From contig SVKO01000010.1 in assembly GCA_015068455.1 (NCBI GenBank), forward strand, positions 1-41,755: a stretch of 41,755 nucleotides of DNA. The letters are read 5' to 3'. Position 1 is the first letter of the stretch, and every line of letters begins with the position of its first letter. The stretch comes from Oscillospiraceae bacterium (GTDB lineage: Bacteria > Bacillota > Clostridia > Oscillospirales > Oscillospiraceae). Of the stretch, positions 25,911 through 34,753 are shown in pieces. A model generated the notes under the pieces. It had not been told where the DNA came from. It ran no database searches and saw only the letters and a list, made by a program, of their open reading frames with translations. Made by a program: the position numbers and the translations under genes.

Positions 25911-27908
25911 ATGACGAAGAAAAAGCCGACTTACGGCAACGAAAGCATTGATATACTCGAAGGCGCCGACCGGGTCCGAAAAAAGCCCAGCGTTATCTTT
26001 GGTTCTGACGGCCTGGACGGATGTGAACATGCGGTGTTCGAGATCCTGTCCAATGCCATCGACGAGGCGCGGGAGGGCTATGGCGACACCATCATCGTCA
26101 CCCGCTACGCCGACAAATCCATCGAGGTGGAGGACTTCGGCCGCGGCTGCCCCGTGGACTGGAACCCCGTGAAGAAGCGCTTCAACTGGGAGCTGGTCTT
26201 CTGCGAGATGTATGCCGGCGGCAAGTACGGCAACGATGTGGGCGAGAGCTATGAATACAGCCTGGGCACCAACGGCCTGGGCGCCTGCGCCACCCAGTAC
26301 AGCTCGGAATACTTTGACGCGATCATCCGCCGTGACGGCATGAAATACACCCTGCATTTCAAAAAGGGCGAAGTGGTGGGGAAGAAGGGCGAGGAGCTCA
26401 TCCGCGAGAGCGCCGACCGAAAAAAGACCGGCTCCTGCTTCCGCTGGCGGCCGGATCTGGAGGTCTTTACCGACATCGACATCCCCGCGGAGTTTTATCT
26501 CGACGTGCTCAAGCGGCAGGCGGTGGTCAACCGCGGCGTGCATTTTCGCTTCCGCAACGAGATCGGCAGCGGCCGGTTTGAGCAGACGGAATTCTGCTAC
26601 GAGAACGGCATCGTTGATTATGTGAATGAGTTGACCGACGGCAAGGCCTTCACCATGACCCAGTACTGGGAGACCGAGCGCCGGGGCCGCGACCGGGAGG
26701 ACAAGCCGGAATACAAGGTCAAGCTCACCGCGGCGCTGTGCTTCTCCAAATCCGTCAGCCGCATCGAATACTATCACAATTCCTCCTGGCTGGAGCACGG
26801 CGGCGCACCGGAGAAGGCCGTGAAGAACGCCTTCGTCTATGCCGTCGACGCCTACTGCCGTCAGGCGGGAAAGTACAACAAAAACGAGGCCAAGCTGACC
26901 TTCCAGGATGTGGCCGACAGTCTGGTGCTGGTGACCAACTGCTTCTCCACCCAGACCTCCTACGCCAATCAGACCAAGAAGGCCATCACCAACAAGTTCA
27001 TCCAGGAGGCCATGACTGCCTTCCTGCGCGAGCAGCTGCAGGTCTATTTCATTGAGAACAAGGCCGAGGCAGACAAGATCGCCGACCAGGTGCTGGTCAA
27101 CAAGCGCGCCCGCGAGACCGCCGAGAAGACCAAGGTGGCCGTGCGCAAAAAGCTCTCGGGGAGCATCGACATCGCCAACCGGGTGCAGAAGTTCGTCGAC
27201 TGCCGCAGCCGCGACCCCGAAAAGCGGGAAATCTATATCGTCGAGGGCGATTCCGCTCTCGGCTCGGTCAAGCTGTCCCGGGACGCCGAGTTCCAGGGCG
27301 TCATGCCTGTGCGCGGCAAGATCCTCAACTGCCTCAAGGCCGACTATGTGCGCATCTTCAAGTCCGAGATCATCACCGATCTCATGAAGGTGCTGGGCTG
27401 CGGCGTGGAGGTGGAGGCGAAGAAGGCCAAAGATCTGCACAGCTTTGATCTGGGCAACCTGCGCTGGAATAAGATCATCATCTGCACCGACGCGGACGTG
27501 GACGGCTTCCAGATCCGCACCCTGATCCTGACCATGCTCTACCGGCTCTGTCCCACGCTGATCCGCGAGGGCTACGTTTACATTGCCGAGTCGCCCCTGT
27601 TCGAGATCACCAGCAGGGAAAAAACCTGGTTTGCCTACAATGAGCAGGAGAAGGCCGCCATCGTCAAGGAGCTGGAGGGCCAGAAGTTCACCATGCAGCG
27701 CTCCAAGGGCCTGGGTGAAAACGACCCGGAGATGATGTGGATGACCACCATGAATCCCGCCACCCGGCGGCTGATCCGGGTCATGCCCGAGGACGTGGAG
27801 AAGACCGGCATGTGGTTCGATCTCCTGCTGGGAGACAATCTCACCGGCCGCAAGGATCACATTGCCCAAAACGGCTACAAATTCCTCGAACTGGCAGATA
27901 TTTCGTAA
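25911..27908 (+). CDS. parE: Divergent topoisomerase IV subunit B (ParE/GyrB-like)
   Basis: 665 residues. The GHKL ATPase motifs are present but altered: EILSNAIDE (Asn kept), VEDFGRGCPV in place of DNGRG/DDGRG, and MYAGGKY followed by GTNGLGACA where canonical enzymes have GGLHGVG. The TOPRIM metal sites are intact: VEGDSALGSVK and TDADVDG. The QK-type loop MQRSKGLGEND is near the C-terminus. Type IIA enzymes pass one duplex through another; the absence of a GyrA box in the partner favours topoisomerase IV. This divergent form is common in Clostridia, and the genome should carry a separate gyrase elsewhere. GAGG lies 6-7 bases before the ATG. Confidence 0.88.
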   Translation: MTKKKPTYGNESIDILEGADRVRKKPSVIFGSDGLDGCEHAVFEILSNAIDEAREGYGDTIIVTRYADKSIEVEDFGRGCPVDWNPVKKRFNWELVFCEMYAGGKYGNDVGESYEYSLGTNGLGACATQYSSEYFDAIIRRDGMKYTLHFKKGEVVGKKGEELIRESADRKKTGSCFRWRPDLEVFTDIDIPAEFYLDVLKRQAVVNRGVHFRFRNEIGSGRFEQTEFCYENGIVDYVNELTDGKAFTMTQYWETERRGRDREDKPEYKVKLTAALCFSKSVSRIEYYHNSSWLEHGGAPEKAVKNAFVYAVDAYCRQAGKYNKNEAKLTFQDVADSLVLVTNCFSTQTSYANQTKKAITNKFIQEAMTAFLREQLQVYFIENKAEADKIADQVLVNKRARETAEKTKVAVRKKLSGSIDIANRVQKFVDCRSRDPEKREIYIVEGDSALGSVKLSRDAEFQGVMPVRGKILNCLKADYVRIFKSEIITDLMKVLGCGVEVEAKKAKDLHSFDLGNLRWNKIIICTDADVDGFQIRTLILTMLYRLCPTLIREGYVYIAESPLFEITSREKTWFAYNEQEKAAIVKELEGQKFTMQRSKGLGENDPEMMWMTTMNPATRRLIRVMPEDVEKTGMWFDLLLGDNLTGRKDHIAQNGYKFLELADIS

Positions 27909-27923
27909 TAAAGGAAGCAGAAT

Positions 27924-30167
27924 ATGGCAAAGAAAAAAGCCGCACCGGAACAAAACAAGCACAGGGACGACCCGAACGTGATGGGTCTGCACGCCCAGGT
28001 GGTGGAGCAGCCCATCAGCCAGACCCTGGAGCTCAATTATATGCCCTATGCCATGTCGGTCATTGTATCCCGCGCCATCCCCGAGATCGACGGCTTCAAG
28101 CCCTCCCACCGCAAGCTCCTGTACACCATGTACAAGATGGGCCTTCTGAACGGAGCGCGCACCAAGTCCGCCAACATCGTGGGCGCGACCATGAAGCTGA
28201 ACCCCCACGGTGACGCCGCCATCTATGAGACCATGGTGCGTCTGGCCCGGGGCAACGGCGCCCTGCTGGCGCCTTTCGTGGACTCCAAGGGCAACTTCGG
28301 CAAGGTCTATTCCCGCGATATGTCCTACGCCGCGCCCCGCTACACCGAGGCCAAGCTGGCGCCCATCTGCCGCGAGCTGTTCTCCGACATCGACGAGGAC
28401 ACCGTGGATATGGTGGACAACTACGACGCAACGATGCTCGAGCCCACCCTGCTGCCCACCACCTTCCCGAATGTGCTGGTCTCGGCCAACACCGGCATCG
28501 CCGTGGGCATGGCCAGCAACATCTGCGGGTTCAACCTGCGGGAGGTTTGCCAGACCGCCATCGCCTGGATCCGAGATCCGGACTGCGACCTGCTGGAGAC
28601 CCTGCCTGCGCCGGACTTTTCCACAGGCGGCGAAATCCTCTACGATCCGCTGGAGATGGCGGAGATCTACAAGACCGGCCGCGGCTCGTTCAAGGTCCGG
28701 GCCAAATGGCGCTATCTGAAAAAAGAAAACATCATTGAGATCTACGAGATCCCGTACACCACCACCTCCGAGGCCATTATGGACAAGGTGGAGGAGCTGA
28801 TCAAGGCCGGCAAGGTCCGCGAGATCAACGACATGCGCGACGAGACCGACCTCTCCGGCCTCAAGCTGACCATCGACCTCAAGCGCGGCGCAGACCCGGA
28901 CAAGCTGATGGCGAAGCTCTGCCGCATGACCACCCTGATGGACAGCTACCCCTGCAATTTCAACATCCTGATCGCCGGAATGCCCCAGGTGCTGGGCGTG
29001 CGCGAAATTCTGGAGGAGTGGACGGCCTGGCGCAGCGAATGTGTGCGGCGCAGGGTGTTCTTCCAGCTCCAGAAGAAGAAGGAAAAGCTGCACCTGCTCA
29101 AGGGTCTGCAAAAGATCCTTCTGGACATTGACAAGGCCATCGCCATCATCCGCGGCACGGAGCTGGACAGCGAAGTGATCCCCAACCTGATGATCGGCTT
29201 CGGCATCGACAAGGTGCAGGCCGAGTTTGTGGCGGAAATCAAGCTGCGCAACATCAACAAGGAATATATCCTCAAGCGCACCGCGGAGACCGAGGAGCTG
29301 GAGAATCAGATCCAGGATCTGGAGCAGACCCTCAAGAGCAGCCGGCGCATCCGTGCCATTATCGTCGACGAGCTCAAAAAGGTGGCACAGAAGTACGGCG
29401 AGGACCGGCGCACGACCCTGGTCTACGAGACGGCCCTGGCCGTGGAGGAGGAGCAGGACGACACGCCGGATTATCCCGTGACGGTATTTGTTACCGAGGG
29501 CGGCTACCTCAAGAAGATCACGGCCCAGTCCCTTCGCATGTCCAATGAGCAGAAGTACAAAGAGGGCGACGGGCTGAAGCGCACGATGGAGCTGACGAAC
29601 AAGACAGAACTTCTGGTCTTTACCAGCGCCTGCCAGTGCTATAAATGCCGCCTCAGCGATTTTGATGACAGCAAGGCCAGCGTTCTGGGCGACTATCTGC
29701 CGGGCAAGCTGGGCTTCGATGAGGGCGAGAGCGTGCTCGATGTGGTGAGCGCCGGCGACTACAGCGGCTGGATCCTGTTCGTCTTTGAGAACGGCAAAGC
29801 CGCCAAGGTGGAGCGCAGCGCCTATGCCACCAAGTCCAACCGCCGCAAGCTCACCGGCGCTTTTTCCGACAAGAGCCCTGTCAAGGCTGTGATCCCCCTG
29901 CCGGAGGAGACGGAGGTTGCAGTTTATGCCACCGACGGGCGCGCGCTGGTCTTCTCCTCGGCGCTGCTCTCGGCGAAGACCACACGCAATACCCAAGGCG
30001 TGGCGGTCATGAGCCTTAAGCGCAAGAGCCTGGTGGATCGGGCGGCGCCCCTGGCCGAGACCGGCATCGTCAACCGCCGCCGCTACAGTGTGCGCAGCCT
30101 GCCGGCGCCGGGCAGCCTGCTGCAGGAGCAGGATACGGAGGAAAAACAGCTCGCCATCGAAGGCTGA
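27924..30167 (+). CDS. parC: Divergent topoisomerase IV subunit A (ParC-like)
   Basis: 747 residues, 15 bases after parE. The catalytic Tyr140 lies in AAPRYTEAKL. The winged-helix/QRDR segment reads LNPHGDAAIYETM: Ala98 where E. coli GyrA has Ser83 and Glu102 where it has Asp87. The coiled-coil gate (ELENQIQDLEQTLKSSRRIR) and a C-terminal beta-pinwheel (VFVTEGGYLKKITAQSLRMS onward) follow. No QRRGGKG-type GyrA box is seen in the pinwheel, consistent with a decatenase. It forms the heterotetramer with the preceding subunit. The Ser-to-Ala position predicts intrinsically reduced quinolone binding, by analogy with other natural Ala variants. Confidence 0.9.
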   Translation: MAKKKAAPEQNKHRDDPNVMGLHAQVVEQPISQTLELNYMPYAMSVIVSRAIPEIDGFKPSHRKLLYTMYKMGLLNGARTKSANIVGATMKLNPHGDAAIYETMVRLARGNGALLAPFVDSKGNFGKVYSRDMSYAAPRYTEAKLAPICRELFSDIDEDTVDMVDNYDATMLEPTLLPTTFPNVLVSANTGIAVGMASNICGFNLREVCQTAIAWIRDPDCDLLETLPAPDFSTGGEILYDPLEMAEIYKTGRGSFKVRAKWRYLKKENIIEIYEIPYTTTSEAIMDKVEELIKAGKVREINDMRDETDLSGLKLTIDLKRGADPDKLMAKLCRMTTLMDSYPCNFNILIAGMPQVLGVREILEEWTAWRSECVRRRVFFQLQKKKEKLHLLKGLQKILLDIDKAIAIIRGTELDSEVIPNLMIGFGIDKVQAEFVAEIKLRNINKEYILKRTAETEELENQIQDLEQTLKSSRRIRAIIVDELKKVAQKYGEDRRTTLVYETALAVEEEQDDTPDYPVTVFVTEGGYLKKITAQSLRMSNEQKYKEGDGLKRTMELTNKTELLVFTSACQCYKCRLSDFDDSKASVLGDYLPGKLGFDEGESVLDVVSAGDYSGWILFVFENGKAAKVERSAYATKSNRRKLTGAFSDKSPVKAVIPLPEETEVAVYATDGRALVFSSALLSAKTTRNTQGVAVMSLKRKSLVDRAAPLAETGIVNRRRYSVRSLPAPGSLLQEQDTEEKQLAIEG

Positions 30168-30187
30168 GCGGAAAGGGGAGACATACC

Positions 30188-31480
30188 ATGAAATACCGCC
30201 TGATCGCCCTTTGCATGGCGCTGGCAGTTCTCTTGTCCGGCTGCCGTTTTCTGCCGGACAGCTATGTCTCCGTCTCACCCCATGCCGACTCTTATCCGCA
30301 GCAGACGGAGGAGGCTTTGACGGTGGAAGATTACACAGAGCTCAAGAACGCCCTGCTTGCCCTCGTGGAGGAGGGCGTGGAGGAGGCGGAGCTGACCACC
30401 GGCGCCTATTCCGGCGACATCGAGCAGGACTATGCCACCGCTGTGGCATATATCACGGGCATCAACCCCATGGGCGCTTATGTGGTGGATTCCATTGACA
30501 AGGAAATCATCCGCGCCGGCACCTATTATAAGCTGAATCTCAAGATCCGCTATCGCCGCAGCCATGCGGAACTGGCCAAAGCCATGACCGTGCGCGGCTC
30601 GATCGGCACGCGGAACGCTGTGGCCGCCGCAGTGGCAGAGAGTTCCGAGCGGCTGCTGCTGCGCATCTCCGGCTACGATCAGATGGATTTTGACGCCATG
30701 GTGGCCGAATTGAGCGCCCAGGATATCACCAGGGTCATGGCGAAGCCCACCGTCAGCGCGGAGGTTGTGCCAAACAGCGGCAGCGTGCGCATCGTGGAGC
30801 TGGATTTCACCTATCCCAGGGATCCTGCTGAGCTGCGGGTCATGCAGAGCGCGGTGAACACCATCATGAATTCCGCCTACGGGTATGTCCGCTTTGTGAA
30901 GAGCGATCTGGAGCGGGCGATCCTGCTCTATTCCTTCCTGACCGAGCGCCACGACTATATTGTTCAATCCTCCGAGACGCCTGCTTACGCCCTGCTCTGC
31001 GAAGGGATTGCCGACAGCCGCGCCTTTGCGGAGGTGTTCGGCGTCATGTGCAACCGCTCGATGGTAAAGTGCACCGTCGTGCACGGCATGAAGAACGGCG
31101 AGCCCTATGAATGGAATATCCTGGAGCTGGAGTCCGGCACCTGGCACGTTGACGTGCTTGCCGACGAGCAGGCCGGCATGCGGGAGCCCAGTCTGCGTAC
31201 GGATGCGGAGATGGGCGGTTATTCCTGGGATGCGCAGGCCTATCCGGTGTGCAGCGGACCGGTTGCGCCGGCGGAACCGCAGGAGAACGGACAGACGGAT
31301 GCCCAGAATCCGGCCGAGACGCCCGAGGCGGGCGCAAACGGAGGGCAGACGCCAACGGAACAGGAAGACGCAGAGTCGGAACCTCCTTCGGAGAATCCGG
31401 GATCAGATCTTCCCCCGGCGCCGCTGGAGCCGGAGCTTCCGCCGGAGGAAAATTTGCCGGAACCGGAGATTTCTCCTTGA
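30188..31480 (+). CDS. Lipoprotein with degenerate transglutaminase-like domain
   Basis: 430 residues. The lipobox LLSGC (Cys19) makes it an Lgt substrate, exposed on the outer face of the membrane. Residues about 220-325 resemble a transglutaminase/protease core: ALLCEGIADSRAF (Cys271), a segment GEPYEWNILELESGTWHVDV with Trp309-Asn310 and Asp322. At the position of the catalytic His, before Trp-Asn, there is Glu308, so classical activity is doubtful. The last 75 residues are a Pro/Glu-rich linker-like tail. It lies 20 bases after parC and is probably cotranscribed. Function is unknown; a binding or structural role is possible. Confidence 0.75.
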   Translation: MKYRLIALCMALAVLLSGCRFLPDSYVSVSPHADSYPQQTEEALTVEDYTELKNALLALVEEGVEEAELTTGAYSGDIEQDYATAVAYITGINPMGAYVVDSIDKEIIRAGTYYKLNLKIRYRRSHAELAKAMTVRGSIGTRNAVAAAVAESSERLLLRISGYDQMDFDAMVAELSAQDITRVMAKPTVSAEVVPNSGSVRIVELDFTYPRDPAELRVMQSAVNTIMNSAYGYVRFVKSDLERAILLYSFLTERHDYIVQSSETPAYALLCEGIADSRAFAEVFGVMCNRSMVKCTVVHGMKNGEPYEWNILELESGTWHVDVLADEQAGMREPSLRTDAEMGGYSWDAQAYPVCSGPVAPAEPQENGQTDAQNPAETPEAGANGGQTPTEQEDAESEPPSENPGSDLPPAPLEPELPPEENLPEPEISP

Positions 31481-31504
31481 CAAACGGAAGAAAGCTGATA
31501 TAAT
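31477..31504 (+). promoter_or_regulatory. Promoter of tRNA-Gly
   Basis: TTGACA (31477-31482) overlaps the lipoprotein stop codon; after 16 bases TATAAT (31499-31504). Transcription would begin a few bases before the tRNA. Confidence 0.85.
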
Positions 31505-31517
31505 AATATCCGGCCCT

Positions 31518-31593
31518 GCGGGTGTAGCTCATCCGGTAGAGCGCCACCTTGCCAAGGTGGAGGTAGCGAGTTCGAGCCTCGTCACCCGCTCCA
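31518..31593 (+). tRNA. tRNA-Gly (anticodon GCC)
   Basis: Acceptor stem GCGGGTG (31518-31524) pairs with CACCCGC (31583-31589), discriminator T31590 and encoded CCA (31591-31593). D arm GCTC/GAGC, anticodon stem CCACC/GGTGG with anticodon GCC at 31551-31553, and T arm with TTCGAGCC. It reads glycine codons GGC and GGT, frequent in this GC-rich genome. Confidence 0.97.
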
Positions 31594-31630
31594 ACGTCGT
31601 CGCGGATCTGATCTGCGGCGACGTTTTTTC
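31593..31630 (+). terminator. Terminator of tRNA-Gly
   Basis: AACGTCG-CGC-GAT (31593-31607) pairs with ATC-GCG-CGACGTT (31611-31625) with two internal mismatches, followed by a T run. Confidence 0.88.
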
Positions 31631-31654
31631 TCTTCGGCAACGTTTATATCACAA

Positions 31655-31685
31655 GAAAACCCACCGAAACCGGTGGGTTTTCCGT
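31655..31685 (-). terminator. Terminator of the YtrA-type ABC operon
   Basis: GAAAACCCACCG (31655-31666) and CGGTGGGTTTTC (31671-31682) form a perfect stem. It works in either direction and lies 13 bases past the permease stop. Confidence 0.85.
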
Positions 31686-31697
31686 GTTTATGCGGGT

Positions 31698-33362
31698 TCA
31701 GTGTTTAACACCGAGGACGGCCAGAGTGTGCGCTGCTTCATCGGGAAGGCAAATCCACGTGCTGCCTTCCTGGAGCTGCCACTCGAAGGGATCCTCAAAG
31801 ACGAAGGGGATTTTCAGATTGCCCTCTGCGGCGTCCCGGGCAATGGCTTCGCGCAGGGCATTTCTGTCACATAGGATGTTTTCATAATATTTATCCCCAC
31901 TATACTGACTGAGTGAAAGAACCGAATTGTTGAGCGGCACTTTCGTCAGGAGGTCATCATAGTAGTCCACGCAGTATTCCGGACTGGACAGCAGCCGGCT
32001 CAGATGAAGGGCCGTGCCTTTGGTCATGGAAATCCTTCGGGTGACGCGTCTGCCGGAGTTCAGGCGGTAAATGACGGTAAGCTCCTCTTCAAGGCTTCTT
32101 CCTGTGGAGCGATAATGGTCATAGGCCGCCCCGTGCGACTCCAGCACGACGTCGAGGAGCTCGGGATCCTTGACTGTGAGCCTCGCGTCCAGACCGTCCG
32201 GCCAGTTGGAGTTGTGGGTGCTCAAGACAAGGGTCGCCTCCTGCAGGTCCGTCCGCGCCGGCACATAGCGCTGGATACCGAGCACGTCGAAATGAATCCC
32301 GCAGATCAGGGTTACGGTGATCGCCGCGGCGCACACCCAGCCGAGCACCTGGCGCTTGTGAAAGACCCGGACGGTGCGCTTCAGCATCATCTGCGCGCCG
32401 AACCAGCCGACGAATGATGCGAAGAGGAAGAACAGCAGCATCGGCACGAGCCAGCTGCGCCATGGCGCGACGGTATCGCAGAGCAGAACGGACAGGATCA
32501 GCCCGATGCCGAGGGTGCAGAAGACCGTGAACAGGAGCAGGAATCCGATCCGCGACCAACGGGAGATCATGGCCTCCCCGGCCTGCTCCAGATGGCGCGC
32601 GCGGTATTGCAGCCAGGAGAGCGCCAGAAGCACGCAGCCGAGCAGGCCGTAGATACAGAACGCGGCCCATTCCACGGCGTCAGGCGACTCCAGAATATCC
32701 AGCGTCAGCATTTGCACGATCGGCGCCAGCCAGGAGAGATTCGTCATGAACGTTCCGGTATCAAAGCCGAAGCTGATCATGTCCAGCAGTTCCACAAACA
32801 TCACGGGTACGGCCGCGAACACAAAATTGAGGATGGCGTAGCTGAGCACCGAAATGATGGAGTTGCCGGTGATCTGCATGCAGAAGACCGCCAGACCGTA
32901 GAAAAACACGAAGCTGAGGATCTCGATGGCCAGCAGCTTCCAGAGAAAGCTCTGCCCGGGCATGCCGACGGAGGCAAGCAGATTCAGCGCGAGCTCCACG
33001 AGGAAGGGGACGACGGCAAAGGCAAGCCCCGAAACCGCGTTGGTGACAAATTGTGTTGAGCGATTGAGGGGGAAGGCGTGCATCATGTAGGCGCTGCGCG
33101 TCCTGTGCAGATAGTGAAACAGCATTCCGGCACACAGGGGCGCGTAGAGGAAACTAATAAGCACGGCCGTGATCACCCGGCTGGAGAAGAATCCGGAATG
33201 CACGATGAAAGACGCATCGTCCATAAAGACAGCCCGATTACGCAGGAACGCCACAGGCCCGTTGAGGATCATCAGCGCCAGGAAAATGGCCCACAGCGGC
33301 GCGAACCGCGTCAGATTCTTCCGAAACAGGGTGGGATTAAACAAGGATGTCCCGGACCGCAT
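31698..33362 (-). CDS. ABC transporter permease, YtrC/YtrD-like
   Basis: 554 residues from the ATG at 33362, which has GGAGGTGA five bases upstream; the in-frame ATG at 33383 is less well placed. About ten hydrophobic segments fill the first 370 residues (for example LWAIFLALMILNGPVAFL, SIISVLSYAILNFVFAAVPV, WLVPMLLFFLFASFVGWF). The last 180 residues form a soluble, probably extracytoplasmic domain. The gene overlaps the ATPase gene by 26 bases and is third in the GntR-ATPase-permease operon. Family knowledge links YtrA-controlled transporters to cell-wall stress; the transported compound here is unknown. Confidence 0.85.
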   Translation of the reverse strand: MRSGTSLFNPTLFRKNLTRFAPLWAIFLALMILNGPVAFLRNRAVFMDDASFIVHSGFFSSRVITAVLISFLYAPLCAGMLFHYLHRTRSAYMMHAFPLNRSTQFVTNAVSGLAFAVVPFLVELALNLLASVGMPGQSFLWKLLAIEILSFVFFYGLAVFCMQITGNSIISVLSYAILNFVFAAVPVMFVELLDMISFGFDTGTFMTNLSWLAPIVQMLTLDILESPDAVEWAAFCIYGLLGCVLLALSWLQYRARHLEQAGEAMISRWSRIGFLLLFTVFCTLGIGLILSVLLCDTVAPWRSWLVPMLLFFLFASFVGWFGAQMMLKRTVRVFHKRQVLGWVCAAAITVTLICGIHFDVLGIQRYVPARTDLQEATLVLSTHNSNWPDGLDARLTVKDPELLDVVLESHGAAYDHYRSTGRSLEEELTVIYRLNSGRRVTRRISMTKGTALHLSRLLSSPEYCVDYYDDLLTKVPLNNSVLSLSQYSGDKYYENILCDRNALREAIARDAAEGNLKIPFVFEDPFEWQLQEGSTWICLPDEAAHTLAVLGVKH

Positions 33363-34230
33363 AACCCTCACCTCCCAACTCATAGATGAAGACCTCCTCC
33401 AGCGTCAGCGGGATCAGGTCGTAAAATACGGGCTCCAGCGCATGGAGGGCGGTCTCCGCTTCGGCCTGCGAGCATCGCAGGATCAGCGTCTGCACCCGGC
33501 CAACGGCGCTTTGATGCAGCACCGGCAGCGATTCCGGCACTGTATCGCCCTCGCGCAGGACGAGCTGTGCCTTGACCACACTGCCCTGCAGCTCCGCCAG
33601 CGGCCGCTCCAGCAGCAGCTTGCCCTGGTGCAGGATGCCGACATGATCACAGACGTCCTCCAACTCGCGCAGATTGTGGGACGAGAGGAGCACCGTGGTG
33701 CCGCGCTCGGCCACGTCCTGCATCAGGACGCTCCACATCTGCCGGCGCATGACCGGGTCCAGGCCGTCCACCGGCTCGTCCAGGATCAAGATCTTCGGAC
33801 ACAGGGCAATGGCCAGAAGGAACGCCGCCTGCTTCTGCATGCCCTTGGAAAAGCGCCGCAGCTGCACCCGCTCGTTCAGACCGAAGGCCTCCAGCAGACG
33901 CTGATAGCGCTCGTCGGAAAAGTCGGGGTAGATCCCCTCGTAAAACCTTCGCATTTCCGCGATACTGGCGGAAGGGAAGTAGAATACGTCGTCCGGGATG
34001 TAGGCGATCCGGGATTTCACCGCGGGGTTTTCGTATACCGGCTGGCCGTCCACCGTCACCGTCCCGGCATCCGGACGGAAAATGCCGGTGACGTGCCGGA
34101 TCAGCGTGGATTTGCCGGCCCCGTTGGGACCGACCAGACCGTAGACCGCTCCGTCGGGTACCGTCATTGACAGATCGTCCAAAGCCCGCACCCGGGAGAA
34201 GGTTTTGGTCAGATTGCGTACTTCGATCAT
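33337..34230 (-). CDS. ABC transporter ATP-binding protein, YtrB-like
   Basis: 297 residues. Walker A GPNGAGKST (near residue 34), signature FSKGM in place of LSGGQ, Walker B ILILDEPVDGLDP and the switch His in LLSSHNLRE. The FSKGM signature and short C-terminal extension (about 215-297) are typical of the BcrA/YtrB class. It energises the permease encoded next. Its start overlaps the gntR stop as ATGA, so the two are translationally coupled. Confidence 0.93.
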   Translation of the reverse strand: MIEVRNLTKTFSRVRALDDLSMTVPDGAVYGLVGPNGAGKSTLIRHVTGIFRPDAGTVTVDGQPVYENPAVKSRIAYIPDDVFYFPSASIAEMRRFYEGIYPDFSDERYQRLLEAFGLNERVQLRRFSKGMQKQAAFLLAIALCPKILILDEPVDGLDPVMRRQMWSVLMQDVAERGTTVLLSSHNLRELEDVCDHVGILHQGKLLLERPLAELQGSVVKAQLVLREGDTVPESLPVLHQSAVGRVQTLILRCSQAEAETALHALEPVFYDLIPLTLEEVFIYELGGEGYAVRDILV

Positions 34231-34589
34231 TTGTCCGTCGCCTCCTTGATCAGAGTAATCAGCGCCTCTTCGCTCTCGCCGAGCTGCCTGAGCTCGGTTG
34301 CCGCGTGGATCAGCGTCTGCCGGAGCGCCTGCTTTCGGCCCTCGTCCACATCGCCCAGCCCCCCGGCAAAGGAGCCGCGGCCCGTCACGGAATAGACGAA
34401 GCCCTCGTTCTCCAGCGCCTTGTATGCTCTGGCGATGGTGTTCGGATTGATGGAGAGCCGGCTCGCCAGCTCCCGCACGGAGGGCAGCTTTTCATTTTCT
34501 GCGATGGCACCCGAGAGGATCATCCGTCGCAGCGTGTCTGTCAGCTGCTCGTAGATGGGCCTCGGGTCGCGGTAGTTGAGGGAAATCAA
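34227..34589 (-). CDS. GntR-family regulator, YtrA subfamily
   Basis: 120 residues. I chose a TTG start at 34589, with AGGAAGGTGA about 5 bases upstream; the in-frame extension to 34874 would cross the promoter and operator. The winged helix reads PIYEQLTDTLRRMILSGAIA, LPSVRELASRLSINPNTIAR and YKALENEGFVYSVTGRGSF. The short C-terminal helical dimerisation part without an effector domain defines the YtrA group. It is first gene of the operon and almost certainly represses it through the inverted repeat at 34615-34645. Confidence 0.92.
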   Translation of the reverse strand: MISLNYRDPRPIYEQLTDTLRRMILSGAIAENEKLPSVRELASRLSINPNTIARAYKALENEGFVYSVTGRGSFAGGLGDVDEGRKQALRQTLIHAATELRQLGESEEALITLIKEATDK

Positions 34590-34614
34590 CAGCCTCACCT
34601 TCCTGTTTGACCGG

Positions 34615-34669
34615 ATAAGTGTATCAAGCGAACTAATACACTTATAGCACGCCGGACGACGGTTGTCAA
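34615..34669 (-). promoter_or_regulatory. Promoter and YtrA-type operator of the GntR-ABC operon
   Basis: Minus-strand TTGACA (34669-34664), 17 bases, TATAAG (34646-34641). A perfect 10-bp inverted repeat, ATAAGTGTAT (34615-34624) and ATACACTTAT (34636-34645), starts inside the -10 and covers the start site. It contains AGTGTA and TACACT 13 bases apart, which is the arrangement I recall for B. subtilis YtrA. Confidence 0.88.
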
Positions 34670-34692
34670 GCCCCGGAAATGGGAAAAACCCC

Positions 34693-34721
34693 TTGTCTTT
34701 TTGGGAAAAGGATGGTATAAT
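34693..34721 (+). promoter_or_regulatory. Promoter of the cysE leader transcript
   Basis: TTGTCT (34693-34698), 17 bases, perfect TATAAT (34716-34721). The start site would be near 34728. It is back to back with the GntR operon promoter. Confidence 0.85.
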
Positions 34722-34753
34722 CGCATCAGAATCAACCGGAAGGAGCAAAAGCC

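Noticed and set aside
25872-30278. A 1468-codon open frame on the minus strand
   Set aside because: It is antisense to the parE/parC genes, is His/Leu/Gly/Asp-rich without domain motifs, and has no ribosome binding site. GC-rich third positions open the complementary frame.
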